A stretch of DNA of 34,668 nucleotides from positions 261,467 through 296,134 of the forward strand of contig DF820471.1 of assembly GCA_000739535.1 (NCBI GenBank), given 5' to 3'. This document shows, piece after piece, positions 1-8,995 of this stretch. The first letter of the stretch is position 1. Every line of letters begins with the position of its first letter. Below the pieces are notes generated by a model. That model had not been told where the DNA came from and searched no databases. It saw only the letters and a list, made by a program, of their open reading frames with translations. A program made the translations under genes and the position numbers. The stretch comes from Candidatus Vecturithrix granuli (GTDB lineage: Bacteria > Moduliflexota > Moduliflexia > Moduliflexales > Moduliflexaceae).

Positions 1-32
1 TCGGAGGGGGAGAGTTGGAAAAGTGCCAGAAA

Positions 33-148
33 TGATAACTCGCTGGCTCTCTACCCTACCCAGGAAGGGCGGGCGAAAAAATTGATTGCCGAAACTTTAG
101 CTTGGGTAGCGCCCGCCCTTCCTGGCGCGTTATGCGCGGTCGTTATAA
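33..148 (+). other. attC recombination site 1 (integron cassette boundary)
   Basis: The right arm (AGCGCCCGCCCTTCCTGG) and left arm (CCAGGAAGGGCGGGCG) are inverted copies around an A-rich loop with the AAAAAATTG core shared by the other sites. The R' box is GTTATAA at 142-148 and the probable R'' box is TGATAAC at 33-39. The outer part of the left arm pairs poorly with the right outer arm (GCGTTATGCGCG), so this site is a mosaic or decayed copy. Bases 3-35 read as the last ten codons and TGA stop of a possible gene in the preceding cassette, most of which lies outside the window. Confidence 0.75.
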
Positions 149-188
149 TTCCTCAAAAGTGTAGGCATAGTAAATTCGATAAAAAATT

Positions 189-3100
189 ATGAAATTACCT
201 GGAACGTTACGAAACAAGATTATTGATTTCCTACAATCACTTCCCAATATTGGTGACATAAGGGGTCGCCAAGCATTTATCTATTCTGTAGGATTAGACT
301 CAAAATTACAAGATCAAATTGTTTTTGATGAACCGCCAGCACAATTTATCCCCCTCCTTGTAAAAAGACTTCTCGACTATGGTCAAATCAGTGATAAGCG
401 AAATGCACTTGAAGCAGTTTTGAAAGTTGCGAAGAACTATGTAGGACTTGATAGAAAAGCTTATTGCGATGAACTGTTAGCAGAATTATCTGATAAAGTT
501 TGTGAATTTGAAGCTGCAAATGATGCACTAATCTGTAATACTAGTTTTTTTAAACAACTTTTAGTAAATATTCCATTGTCTGCACTCAGAGACATTGTTA
601 GCTTCAAAATGGTTTTGACATTTATAGATAATAAGGAGAGAATAGAGCAATTAGAAAACAATTTCTTTATAGTATTTTCAAAGGTTCTCAATAAATACAT
701 AGGCCAATATAATGTATTAGCAACATTAGAACTGAGAGATCTTAAACGGGAAGATATACAAACAATTATAAAAACGAAAAGCTATACATTTTATGAATCG
801 CTCAAGAAGTTTAGATGTGAAGATATTTCATCAGACCTTTTTAGCGAAGAGGAAATACAACGAGTTTTTATAGAGACATTTGTTAATGTTTTTAAGGATG
901 ATTTAAAAAAGGAACAATATGAACTTATAGAAGCAATTTATAGAGACACTGTTATCTATTATCGAGAGACTTTTTTTGAAGAATTTTCAAAAAATAAGCA
1001 AATTTGGAATACTTTCAAAACGGATTTTAAAATAGATACAGTTTTAGAATTTCTTCATAGTCTCTATCATAATATTTCTATAAGAAATCATTTTGAAAAT
1101 CTCCGATTTTACAGTATTAGACAAGAGATTATTCCTCAGAAAATTAATGAGCTTGAATTCAACTATCTTCATTACATAGAGAGAAAGTTTGCATCTATCG
1201 AGCTGAAAGGGGTCTCTCCACGTGTACATGGGCAAGATATATCGTTTGATTTAGATGAAATATTTATCCCTCTTAAAATTGGAAATAATGAGAAAACCAA
1301 ACATTTTTTATTGAGTTATGAGGATAAAAATAAATATACTCAACTATTTCAGAAAGAGGAACCCTTACAAACCGAAAAATCTGAGTTGTTAGCTTATTTA
1401 GAAAGACTCCCGTGTATTGTATTGCTTGGCGATCCAGGAGGAGGTAAATCTACATTACTTAAATATATTGCCCGTCAAGTATCTAAGTTGAGACATACCA
1501 ATAAATTTTTGCCATTTTATGTCCCAATTTTTTTAAGAATTTCAGAATATGCTCAAGCGATTAAATCAGATTCTTCCAAACGATTACTTGATTTTTTATA
1601 TCATGATTACGATAAACAATATTCGGAATTATTTAAATGGGCTTTTGAAAATTACCGTGCGTTGTTATTACTTGATGGCCTTGATGAAGTTCTTGATACA
1701 TTTCAACGTATGAAGATTGTAGAAGAAGTTGAAGATATTGTAGCGCGTATGCCAGAAAACCGCTATATTATTACTTCTAGGGTTGTCGGTTATAATGAAG
1801 CTCGATTTGGAAAAAGTTTTATTCATTTTACTATTGAAAAATTTGATCGTGCGAGAATAAAAGCATTTTGCGAAAGTTGGTATAAAGCAGTTGCTAAGAA
1901 TAGTTTTCAAACTATAACAACCGCCATAAATGAAGCTAATAAACTTTATGAGGCAATTATTGAAAAGCCTGAGATTGAAAGTTTAGCCTGTAACCCTTTA
2001 TTGATTACGTTAATTGCGAATATTCACTTTAAAGGGCAGACGTTACCTTATAATCGAGTTCAACTCTACGACATTGCTACAGAGACATTACTTCAATATT
2101 GGGTACAGCATAGGGTCAATGATGATAGCCAACTAAAAGATAAAGATGATGTTCTCGAAATCTTATCGCCAGTTGCCTTTTATATTCATCAGAATAGCCC
2201 TGATGGAACTATTGAAGAACAGGATTTTCATAACCGATGCAAGCAAGTACTAAATAGCGAAGCATATAATCTTGAAGAAAATGAGATAAAAAAAGAGATT
2301 AAAGAGTTCACAAGATTTCTGAGACAACAAAGCGGGTTTTTCCATGAAAAAGGTATTGATGATGAAACAGGAAGGATCTTTTTTGGTTTTTTCCATCAAA
2401 CATTTCAAGAATATTTAGCAGCCATTGAAATTGTGAATCAGTGGAAAGAGGAAAGTTTAGACTTGTCTGAAATTGTATTTAATCCCCGTTGGAGTGAATC
2501 TCTCCAACTATCCGCAGGAATTTTAAAATGTGAAAAGGGAAGATCTGGTAAACAAAGTGTTACACGATTTGTTAAGGATATTTTAAAACTTGAAAATATC
2601 GATCATCGCAATACATCCTATCATCAACCCCTTTTCTTGGTAGCTTCCATATTAGCTGATAATATTGACTTAATCCCCCAAACTCAGGAAGAGTATTTTG
2701 ATTTTTTCTTTGAGAAATGGACATTAACTTCTGACAACAAAATACTCGATGAATTTGATAAACATTTTTCTCGTTTACTCCGTTCAAAAAATAAAGAAAC
2801 TATTTGGAAAAGGATGGAATCTATCTTAAAAGAGCCAAAACATCCTTTACAAACAAGGTTTCCTAAAATCATTGCATCAACACAATATTTAATAAAAGAA
2901 GCGAAAAATTATTATATACAGTTTCTTAACTATAATGATATTACAGTTATTAAAGTTTTTTGGGAGTATCTTCAAGAATTGGCCGTCGGTGCATCGCAAA
3001 CAATGTATTATGAAGCACAAAATTATGGGGATCCTTCTTATATCCCTTATGATCCTTCTGTAGGTCTTATGATGATAAATTATTCTGAGCTTCTTAAGGC

Positions 3101-3449
3101 CATTGAAGATTTACCTATAGACTTTTTCTTGAATTTGATAAATACTGTAGGAAATATTTGGAAAGAGTACGAATATATTTACAATGCGTTTTGGACTGGT
3201 TATTGGTATTGTTCTGTTGATATTGAAAATATGATTCCGGGTTTAACGACACTAAAATCTGCAAGGCTTCGTATTCTTATGCTGTATTTAATCTCTCAAG
3301 AAAATAAATTATTAGAGTACAAAGATAGAATATGGAAGGCTCTTCAGGAGGTTGAATCGAAAGATGAATTATTTGACGATTTTGAAAAAAGACTACGAGC
3401 AAAAGTCATTGATGTAGAAAAAAGTAAAAGCGATACTTGTTCAACATAA
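189..3449 (+). CDS. NACHT-domain NTPase, NLR-like, probable anti-phage defence protein
   Basis: The protein is 1086 residues long. An N-terminal helical region (about 1-110) resembles small death-like or effector-associated adaptor domains. A long helical linker follows, then a STAND/NACHT NTPase core. The Walker A motif GDPGGGKST is at 414-422 and the Walker B motif LLLLDGLDE ends at about 500. A sensor-like RYIITSR lies downstream, as does the FFHQTFQEYLAA motif typical of the region after NACHT. The last 300 residues match no repeat I recognise and may sense a trigger. There is no signal peptide or membrane segment, so it is probably cytoplasmic. It is the only gene of its cassette and is clearly more AT-rich than the genes after 10 kb, which suggests separate ancestry. 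Bacterial NACHT proteins are known to act as anti-phage sensors that kill or arrest the infected cell. A defence role here is inferred from family and context. The NTPase call is firm; the effector type is unknown. Confidence 0.85.
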   Translation: MKLPGTLRNKIIDFLQSLPNIGDIRGRQAFIYSVGLDSKLQDQIVFDEPPAQFIPLLVKRLLDYGQISDKRNALEAVLKVAKNYVGLDRKAYCDELLAELSDKVCEFEAANDALICNTSFFKQLLVNIPLSALRDIVSFKMVLTFIDNKERIEQLENNFFIVFSKVLNKYIGQYNVLATLELRDLKREDIQTIIKTKSYTFYESLKKFRCEDISSDLFSEEEIQRVFIETFVNVFKDDLKKEQYELIEAIYRDTVIYYRETFFEEFSKNKQIWNTFKTDFKIDTVLEFLHSLYHNISIRNHFENLRFYSIRQEIIPQKINELEFNYLHYIERKFASIELKGVSPRVHGQDISFDLDEIFIPLKIGNNEKTKHFLLSYEDKNKYTQLFQKEEPLQTEKSELLAYLERLPCIVLLGDPGGGKSTLLKYIARQVSKLRHTNKFLPFYVPIFLRISEYAQAIKSDSSKRLLDFLYHDYDKQYSELFKWAFENYRALLLLDGLDEVLDTFQRMKIVEEVEDIVARMPENRYIITSRVVGYNEARFGKSFIHFTIEKFDRARIKAFCESWYKAVAKNSFQTITTAINEANKLYEAIIEKPEIESLACNPLLITLIANIHFKGQTLPYNRVQLYDIATETLLQYWVQHRVNDDSQLKDKDDVLEILSPVAFYIHQNSPDGTIEEQDFHNRCKQVLNSEAYNLEENEIKKEIKEFTRFLRQQSGFFHEKGIDDETGRIFFGFFHQTFQEYLAAIEIVNQWKEESLDLSEIVFNPRWSESLQLSAGILKCEKGRSGKQSVTRFVKDILKLENIDHRNTSYHQPLFLVASILADNIDLIPQTQEEYFDFFFEKWTLTSDNKILDEFDKHFSRLLRSKNKETIWKRMESILKEPKHPLQTRFPKIIASTQYLIKEAKNYYIQFLNYNDITVIKVFWEYLQELAVGASQTMYYEAQNYGDPSYIPYDPSVGLMMINYSELLKAIEDLPIDFFLNLINTVGNIWKEYEYIYNAFWTGYWYCSVDIENMIPGLTTLKSARLRILMLYLISQENKLLEYKDRIWKALQEVESKDELFDDFEKRLRAKVIDVEKSKSDTCST

Positions 3450-3466
3450 TATCTTGAAAATAGGAA

Positions 3467-3580
3467 TTATAACGATCTGCTTGCAGGGGACGCCAATGGG
3501 CGGCGGGGAAAATTGGTTGCTATTTCCTGCAAGTGTAGTGGCCGCCGCCCTTTGCCGCCCCTGAAGCAGGGGCGTTAGAA
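3467..3580 (+). other. attC recombination site 2
   Basis: R'' TTATAAC is at 3467-3473 and R' GTTAGAA at 3574-3580. The left arm TGCTTGCAGGGG pairs with CCCCTGAAGCA on the right, with one extra G in the left arm, as in the extrahelical bases of known attC sites. The inner GGGCGGCGGGG arm pairs with CCGCCGCCC. R'' plus flank (AGGAATTATAACG) is the exact reverse complement of the first bases of this cassette at 141-153 (CGTTATAATTCCT). That marks the NACHT gene as one circularisable cassette of about 3.4 kb. Confidence 0.85.
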
Positions 3581-3720
3581 GTTGTTGATCCTACCCACCC
3601 CAGAAAACGGTAAGTTTTTTCACATAAAACTTGAATAAATCCTCGACAAAATTTATAATGTCACCATGACGTTAACAGCAGAACTTCTGAACGTAAACCA
3701 GCAAACATAAACGTATCCTT

Positions 3721-5124
3721 ATGGTATCTCAAGACGAATATCTTTCGACGATTGCAGACTTAGACCGAGAATTATATCAGTACTATAAGTCTGTCATCGT
3801 GACAGATAACGCGCTCACCAGACAAGTCGTCAGTTTCCAGGCGAACAAAGAGAAATCACGCTATCGCTGGTATAAGTATAAGGAGGCTTTTTCTGCCGAT
3901 CTGATCGCATATCTTTTGAGAAAATATCACGTTCCTCACGGAAAGTTGCTTGATCCCTTTGCGGGAATTGGGACAACGCTTTTTGCAGGAAGCCGACTTG
4001 GCTATGACGCAGATGGAATCGAGTTGCTGCCAATCGGACAACATGTCATTCTCGCCCATCACTATCTCTTACATCATATCACGAAGGAAGAAGTGGATAT
4101 CCTCAAAAAATGGAGAGATGAGAAACCTTGGGAACATTGTGAACAGCAAAAGAGATTTAATATCTTACGTATTACGAAAGGCGCATATCCTCAGGACACA
4201 GAACAAAAAATTGGACACTATCTCGCTGCTGCCGAACATGAACCAGGAGAGATTAATTTTCTCCTCATCTTTGCGTTATTATGCGTGTTAGAGTCGGTAA
4301 GCTATACCAGAAAAGATGGACAATACTTGCGTTGGGATGTTCGTTCTGGTAGAAATGCCGGGAAAAAACCCTTCAATAAAGGGAAAATATACTCATTTGG
4401 CGAGGCCATCACGTCAAAACTCCATGAAATCATGACCGACATTGATCATAACAGCGATCATTATAACCTGTTCCAAGAAATCCCTTCATATGGCGATATT
4501 CAGTTATTCAAAGGGTCGTGCTTGACGATCCTTCCGACCATCGCGCCAATGACATATACCGCCGTGATGACCTCACCTCCCTATTGTAATCGGTATGACT
4601 ATACCCGAACCTATGCCTTAGAACATGCCTTACTTGGAGTCACAGAACAAGGTCTTGTCCAACTTCGGCAAACGATGTTAAGCTGCACGGTCGAGAATCG
4701 TCCGAAAAATCTGCTTGGCATGAATCCCCAGTGGGAAGAGGCGATCAAAGCCACAGAACGCCAAACGTTACTTCAGACCATTCTTGCGTATCTTGAGGAG
4801 CAACGAGAACAAAAGGCCCTGAATAATGCCGGAATTTCGAGGATGGTGAAAGGGTATTTTTATGAGATGGCCTGTACCATCGCGGAATGTGCTCGAGTCC
4901 TGAAAAACGATGGCCTCCTGTTTATGGTCAACGATAATGTACGGTATGCCGGAGCAAGTATTTCGGTTGACCTGATTTTATCGAATATTGCCGAATCGTT
5001 AGGATTGGTTGTCGAACAGATTCTTGTCCTACCGCAGGGCAAAGGCAATAGCAGCCAACAAATGGGAGGCTATGGAAGAGAACCTCTCAGAAAATGTGTC
5101 TATATATGGAGGAAACGCCTGTGA
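3721..5124 (+). CDS. type II DNA methyltransferase (probable N4-cytosine, partner of AvaI/BsoBI-like nuclease)
   Basis: The protein has 467 residues. The AdoMet-binding motif DPFAGIGTT is at 78-86 and the catalytic motif TSPPY at 284-288. TSPPY, with Ser rather than Asp before PPY, is typical of amino-methyltransferases that make N4-methylcytosine. The binding motif comes before the catalytic one, and a long region between them could carry target recognition. A second conserved block ([19 protein letters not shown]) lies near residue 400. The stop codon overlaps the GTG start of the nuclease gene by four bases, indicating translational coupling. The role is to protect host DNA from the companion nuclease; for AvaI/BsoBI relatives the site is CYCGRG, but specificity here is inferred. 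No strong ribosome binding site is visible before the ATG at 3721. Confidence 0.9.
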   Translation: MVSQDEYLSTIADLDRELYQYYKSVIVTDNALTRQVVSFQANKEKSRYRWYKYKEAFSADLIAYLLRKYHVPHGKLLDPFAGIGTTLFAGSRLGYDADGIELLPIGQHVILAHHYLLHHITKEEVDILKKWRDEKPWEHCEQQKRFNILRITKGAYPQDTEQKIGHYLAAAEHEPGEINFLLIFALLCVLESVSYTRKDGQYLRWDVRSGRNAGKKPFNKGKIYSFGEAITSKLHEIMTDIDHNSDHYNLFQEIPSYGDIQLFKGSCLTILPTIAPMTYTAVMTSPPYCNRYDYTRTYALEHALLGVTEQGLVQLRQTMLSCTVENRPKNLLGMNPQWEEAIKATERQTLLQTILAYLEEQREQKALNNAGISRMVKGYFYEMACTIAECARVLKNDGLLFMVNDNVRYAGASISVDLILSNIAESLGLVVEQILVLPQGKGNSSQQMGGYGREPLRKCVYIWRKRL

Positions 5125-6095
5125 GTGAACAGCCAGCATATACCAGCCATATCAGTTCAAGCGACAGTTTAGTGACGCCCTACGCAGCGATTCGAGCCGG
5201 ATTTGTCGCATTGGCGTTAGAAAAGAATAGAAAAGCGACGCCGTTTGTCGCTGAAGCACGAGCGTTACAAGTGTCTGCGTCACAAGCCAATACGCCTCAA
5301 GAGTTGTTGGAGATGGAATCGATCAAAGCCTCATTATTAACGGCGGCGGGAGTCTCTGATAAAGCAGCCAATCATCTGACGGAAGCCGATCAGAAAGAGA
5401 CGATTCAGGGATTGATCGATAACTTTTTAGAGCCGGCAGGCAAGGAATTTGTCGAAGAACTTGTCTACCGCTTTTTGTTGACCAGGGGCGATACCTTAGG
5501 AGGGAGTATGCGGAATCTGGCTGGTGCGTTAGGTGAAAGAAAACTGACCAGAGCGATTATCTCGACATTATCCATTGCCGGGAGACCGTATTCCTGGTTA
5601 CATTCCAAAACAATGCAATGGCTGCCCATGTCTGATGATGATACCGATATTGAATTCAATCTCCGTGGGCTACAATGGAGTTATCAACACCAGCCGAGAA
5701 CGTTCGTGTATAATCTGACCGTTCCTCTGGTGAAAAAGAATGTTGATCTCTGTCTTTTCCATTGTGAACCTGAAGATATGGTGTTTGGAAAGCAGAAAGA
5801 TTCCATCCACTACAAGCCAGAGAAATATCTTGCATTAGGAGAACTGAAAGGAGGAATAGATCCTGCCGGAGCCGACGAACACTGGAAAACAGCGAATTCG
5901 GCGTTACAACGTATTCGAACTGGATTTGCCAAAAAGTCATTGACGCCATATACGTTCTTTATCGGAGCCGCAATTGAAAAAAGTATGGCAAAAGAAATCT
6001 TTCATCAATTAGAAAATCGGACATTGACGAATGCCGCGAATCTGACCAATGAAGAGCAATTGATCTCAATTTGTAAATGGCTCATCCAGCTATAG
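5121..6095 (+). CDS. type II restriction endonuclease, AvaI/BsoBI family
   Basis: I chose the GTG start at 5121 because it follows GGAGGA at 5109-5114 and overlaps the methyltransferase stop as GTGA. This gives 324 residues, almost exactly the length of BsoBI. Conserved family segments are present, including [13 protein letters not shown] and a [14 protein letters not shown] block. The active site appears intact: Asp at about 209 (KKNVDLCLF), then Glu241-x-Lys243 in GELKGG, close to the catalytic Asp, Glu and Lys of BsoBI. The predicted role is double-strand cleavage of unmethylated DNA at a CYCGRG-like site. It is the second gene of a two-gene cassette and ends 10 bases before the next attC site. 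The gene looks complete. Confidence 0.9.
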   Translation: MSEQPAYTSHISSSDSLVTPYAAIRAGFVALALEKNRKATPFVAEARALQVSASQANTPQELLEMESIKASLLTAAGVSDKAANHLTEADQKETIQGLIDNFLEPAGKEFVEELVYRFLLTRGDTLGGSMRNLAGALGERKLTRAIISTLSIAGRPYSWLHSKTMQWLPMSDDDTDIEFNLRGLQWSYQHQPRTFVYNLTVPLVKKNVDLCLFHCEPEDMVFGKQKDSIHYKPEKYLALGELKGGIDPAGADEHWKTANSALQRIRTGFAKKSLTPYTFFIGAAIEKSMAKEIFHQLENRTLTNAANLTNEEQLISICKWLIQL

Positions 6096-6105
6096 GAGAC
6101 GCAAC

Positions 6106-6217
6106 TTCTAACGATGCGCATGAACGGCGACCAGGAAGGGCGGGCGAAAAAATTGGTTGCCACATGTCAAGTTCAGTTGCGCCCGCCCTTCCTGTCGCCT
6201 GAAGCGGGGCGTTCGGC
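6106..6217 (+). other. attC recombination site 3 (mosaic arms)
   Basis: R'' TTCTAAC is at 6106-6112 and R' GTTCGGC at 6211-6217. R'' with its flank (CAACTTCTAACG) is the reverse complement of the cassette's first bases (CGTTAGAAGTTG, 3573-3584). The inner arms CAGGAAGGGCGGGCG and CGCCCGCCCTTCCTG are perfect. The outer left arm is of the GCGCATGAACGG type while the outer right arm is of the CCTGAAGCGGGG type seen in sites 2 and 6, so the site joins two subfamilies. Confidence 0.85.
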
Positions 6218-6288
6218 GCTATCGTTGAAACATGCTGAGATAGTGTCTCATAGAACATAACAACCATACTATGACAAGGAGGTCAATT

Positions 6289-7029
6289 ATGAAAACAATG
6301 CTCTGTACCATGATGATAAGTATGTCTCTCTGTTGGGGGGCGGTTTCCTTTGCGCAGGATGCTACGACGTTGACGTATATGACGGAAGAATATCCCCCCT
6401 ATCAGTACACAGAAGCGGGAACTCTGAAAGGTCTGACCGTGGATTTGTTGAAACTCATGTGGGCGAAAATGGGGATGCCGGAACAAGCTATCGCCGTCTA
6501 TCCCTGGGCGCGAGGCTATAATCTAATCCAGAATAATCCGAATTCTGTCCTATTTTCGATGATTCGAACGCCAGAACGTGAACAGAAGTTTAAATGGGTT
6601 GGCCCGATATTTACGGCGAGAACGGTACTGATCGGTTTAACGCAGCAGCCGGTCACAATCCGCTCTTTAGAAGACGGCAAGCAGTATCAAATCGGTACGA
6701 TCCGCGAGGACGCTGCTGAACAATTATTGAAAGCCGCCGGTTTTGATCAGCAGCAGTTACAAGCCGTGACCAGCTTAGAACAGAACATCAAAAAACTCCA
6801 GGCCCATCGTATTCAATTAATCGCCCATTCCGAAAAAGCCTTCAACGATTTTATTCAACACGCCGGGCTTGATCCCACAGCGTTTGCTGTGGTGTTTGTG
6901 CTTCAATCCGTCGAAGGCTATTATGCCTTTCATAAAGAGTGTTCTGATGTCCTGGTTGCCCGCTTTCAAGACACCCTGAACAGCCTTGAACAGGAGCGTC
7001 AGGAATTACTGGAACAGTATGGACAATAG
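6289..7029 (+). CDS. periplasmic solute-binding protein, family 3 type
   Basis: The ATG at 6289 follows AAGGAGG closely and opens a clear Sec signal peptide (MKTMLCTMMISMSLCWGAVS, cleaved after SFA). The protein has 246 residues. The mature N-terminus (LTYMTEEYPPYQYTEAG) and the later LKGLTVDLLKLMW are typical of the first lobe of family 3 amino-acid/polar ligand receptors. No permease or ATPase genes are beside it, so it may serve as a ligand receptor for signalling rather than uptake; this is inference. It is the only gene of its cassette. A distant paralogue of the same fold lies at 12937-13722. Confidence 0.85.
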   Translation: MKTMLCTMMISMSLCWGAVSFAQDATTLTYMTEEYPPYQYTEAGTLKGLTVDLLKLMWAKMGMPEQAIAVYPWARGYNLIQNNPNSVLFSMIRTPEREQKFKWVGPIFTARTVLIGLTQQPVTIRSLEDGKQYQIGTIREDAAEQLLKAAGFDQQQLQAVTSLEQNIKKLQAHRIQLIAHSEKAFNDFIQHAGLDPTAFAVVFVLQSVEGYYAFHKECSDVLVARFQDTLNSLEQERQELLEQYGQ

Positions 7030-7085
7030 ACTGGACTAACCCCATCCCTGGATTCCCTGTCAATAGGGGCTATCATGGGTGCCGC

Positions 7086-7104
7086 GGGGGCGATCATTGC
7101 CCCC
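7086..7104. repeat. GC-rich hairpin after binding-protein gene
   Basis: GGGGGC and GCCCCC flank a 7-base loop. No T-run follows on the plus strand, so a classical terminator is not supported. It lies in the 143-base stretch between the binding-protein stop and the truncated attC site. I see no gene in 7030-7398. Confidence 0.45.
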
Positions 7105-7172
7105 AGTGCGAGGGAAAAAAAAGAGGAAGAGACGGGGAGGAACCTGGGTGGCGAAAAAATCACATGAACGAC

Positions 7173-7250
7173 GCCGAACAAGGCGCATGAACCGGACGTC
7201 AAAAAGGCGGCGGGGAAAATTGGGCTTTGACGGCCAAAGCGAGCGTTGAC
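7173..7250 (+). other. attC recombination site 4, right half lost
   Basis: The left half is clear: R'' GCCGAAC at 7173-7179, GCGCATGAACCGG, then GGCGGCGGGGAAAATTGGG like the core of sites 2 and 6. Its CGCCGAAC matches the reverse complement of this cassette's start (GTTCGGCG at 6211). The expected right arm and a GTTRRRY R' box are missing; only GCGTTGAC remains near 7242-7249. The next cassette's start does not match its own R'' box either, so a deletion or rearrangement has removed the boundary between the binding-protein cassette and the next gene. Confidence 0.6.
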
Positions 7251-7398
7251 ACTCCTGACTTTTAAAACAGTTTCTTAGTCGGATTGATGTGAGGAGGGCC
7301 GCGCAGTCGTTGCCCCCGCGTAACGCCTGCTTTGCGCGCCTGATGAGTCAACATCAAGGCTCGGATCGAGAGCATGTAACACCACAAAGGAGGGATTT

Positions 7399-7764
7399 AT
7401 GGAAAATCTGCATGATCGGGTACGATGGATGGATTACAAAGGAACAAAAATTCTTGTGGTTGATTTTTCAGGGTTGAAGACGGGGGTGGAGGTCAAACAC
7501 GTGACGGACCTCTCTGAAAAAATTCATTCGGCACAACCCCTGAGATCGGTCAGAAGACTCACGATTGCCCGGAATACCTTTTTTATTGAGGACGCGCGAA
7601 AAGTGATTGCTGAATATACCCCCAAAATCCTCAAGTATACGATCGCATCGGCCTCGATCGGCTTTACCAACAGGAAAGCAATCATTATGAAAACCATTAA
7701 TCCAAACATGAAAGATTTTGAGACGGAAGAGGACGCCGCGGAATGGCTCTCACAACAGGAGTAA
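7399..7764 (+). CDS. SpoIIAA/STAS-like small cytoplasmic protein
   Basis: The protein has 121 residues, and AAAGGAGGG lies just before the ATG. The N-terminus (YKGTKILVVDFSGLKTG) and the C-terminus ending in EDAAEWLSQQ resemble the small SpoIIAA-like/STAS-fold proteins found alone in many environmental bacteria. In these an early strand is followed by a helix and a late 'EEAxEWL' helix. There is no signal peptide, membrane segment or catalytic motif. Members of this fold usually bind partners in signalling, but the partner here is unknown. It sits alone in a cassette whose left boundary is damaged. Confidence 0.6.
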   Translation: MENLHDRVRWMDYKGTKILVVDFSGLKTGVEVKHVTDLSEKIHSAQPLRSVRRLTIARNTFFIEDARKVIAEYTPKILKYTIASASIGFTNRKAIIMKTINPNMKDFETEEDAAEWLSQQE

Positions 7765-7871
7765 CGGTCGTGATTGCATGGAGACGTTGAGCTGTATCCA
7801 TTGGGTTGCGAATGAGGCCTATTGAGGAGGGACGATATCGGAGCACACCGCGCGAATCATTGGCGAAGATG

Positions 7872-7982
7872 CCCTAACGATGCGCATGAACGGCGACCAG
7901 GACGAGCGGGCGGGAAAATGGGTTCTGAAACTTAAGTGCAGTAGCGCCCGCTCGTCCTGGCCCGTTATGCGCGGCGTTAGGC
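7872..7982 (+). other. attC recombination site 5
   Basis: R'' CCCTAAC is at 7872-7878 and R' GTTAGGC at 7976-7982. The left arm GCGCATGAACGG pairs with CCCGTTATGCGC on the right, with one extra G in the left arm. The inner arms CCAGGACGAGCGGGCG and CGCCCGCTCGTCCTGG are perfect. This is the cleanest copy of the GCGCAT subfamily. Confidence 0.88.
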
Positions 7983-8891
7983 ACTATAACTATCACCATA
8001 GGCAAGAGCATTTTCAAGTAACAACATTTGTCCTACTTCTATTTCTTGATGGTGTATTTGCTGGACTTCAAAGTTAGTGACTAATACTTCTTTATTCAGG
8101 ATTCGTGAAGTATCATCTTTTTTCACGCGCATCCCTGAATAACTCTGAACAGGGATAATATGAAAATTATGATATAAGCTATGTATTTCTGGTATATCAT
8201 ATGAAGATAAAATCCATTGACACTTTGCATTGGAGAGATATTCGGCTAATTGCCGATGCTCATCCCAATTTCGCATATTATAGAGGTAATTACAGCCATT
8301 ATTAGGATAAGGAGGATCGATATACATGACCGTTTTAGAACGGTCATAACGTTCAAAACAGGCTTTCCAATCAAGATTTTCAATAATTACTTTGTGTAAT
8401 CGTTCATATACTGGCTCAATTCGCTCTTTGAGGTATTTTAATGCGCCAATAAGTCGATTTCCGTGTCCTCCATCAGTGATACTCGTTTGAAAACGGGGAT
8501 AATGTAATTCGCCTCCCCACCCAGCCATAATAATATAATAGAATCGGTGAGCACGCTCTATCTCAGTTAAGGTTGAAATATCAATGTTCGCAAGTCGTTC
8601 AAATTCGTCTCTAGAAACGAGATCCCATTCGAATGATCGAATGAATTCTTCGGGCTGATATTTTACAACCCGAAAAAAGTTGACAAGTTCTGTATCTATA
8701 TCATTAAGAATTTCAACTTTACTAGGAGGTTTGGCAAACAAGACCCAAGCTGCTCCTGCAAAGAGTTCAACATAACATGTATGTTCAGGGATGAGTGCGA
8801 CAATTTGGTTTCGTAAGCGAGACTTGCCGCCTACCCATTTGAAGGGACTATTGATGACTTGATATTCATCGACTTTATTTATTTTATTCAT
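7977..8891 (-). CDS. D12-class (Dam-like) adenine-N6 DNA methyltransferase
   Basis: The ATG at 8891 is preceded by GAGAGG, giving 304 residues. Motifs appear in family order: PFKWVGGKSRL near the N-terminus (AdoMet pocket), YVELFAGAAWVLF (motif I) and MYIDPPYPNN (motif IV, catalytic DPPY). These define the D12 adenine methyltransferase class. It faces the HTH gene across a short shared promoter region and belongs with the HTH and nuclease genes in one restriction-modification cassette. It is transcribed against the cassette direction. Its TAA stop is formed by the first three bases of the cassette, inside the R' box of attC site 5. The recognition sequence is unknown. Confidence 0.92.
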   Translation of the reverse strand: MNKINKVDEYQVINSPFKWVGGKSRLRNQIVALIPEHTCYVELFAGAAWVLFAKPPSKVEILNDIDTELVNFFRVVKYQPEEFIRSFEWDLVSRDEFERLANIDISTLTEIERAHRFYYIIMAGWGGELHYPRFQTSITDGGHGNRLIGALKYLKERIEPVYERLHKVIIENLDWKACFERYDRSKTVMYIDPPYPNNGCNYLYNMRNWDEHRQLAEYLSNAKCQWILSSYDIPEIHSLYHNFHIIPVQSYSGMRVKKDDTSRILNKEVLVTNFEVQQIHHQEIEVGQMLLLENALAYGDSYSA

Positions 8892-8922
8892 AAATGGGCC
8901 TCTCAAAATTATAAAAACATTA

Positions 8923-8939
8923 TGTCTCTATTGGAGACA
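8923..8939. promoter_or_regulatory. inverted-repeat operator between methyltransferase and controller gene
   Basis: TGTCTC-TATTG-GAGACA is a perfect 6-5-6 inverted repeat in the divergent promoter region. On the minus strand a TTGACA box (plus coordinates 8962-8967) lies upstream, so the repeat would fall near the methyltransferase transcription start. This position fits a C-box where the HTH protein encoded at 8996 could set methyltransferase and nuclease expression. Binding is inferred. Confidence 0.55.
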
Positions 8940-8995
8940 AAATTCCATATATGCTGATCTTTGTCAAGTTTTTATTTTTATGAAAAATTCATCCT

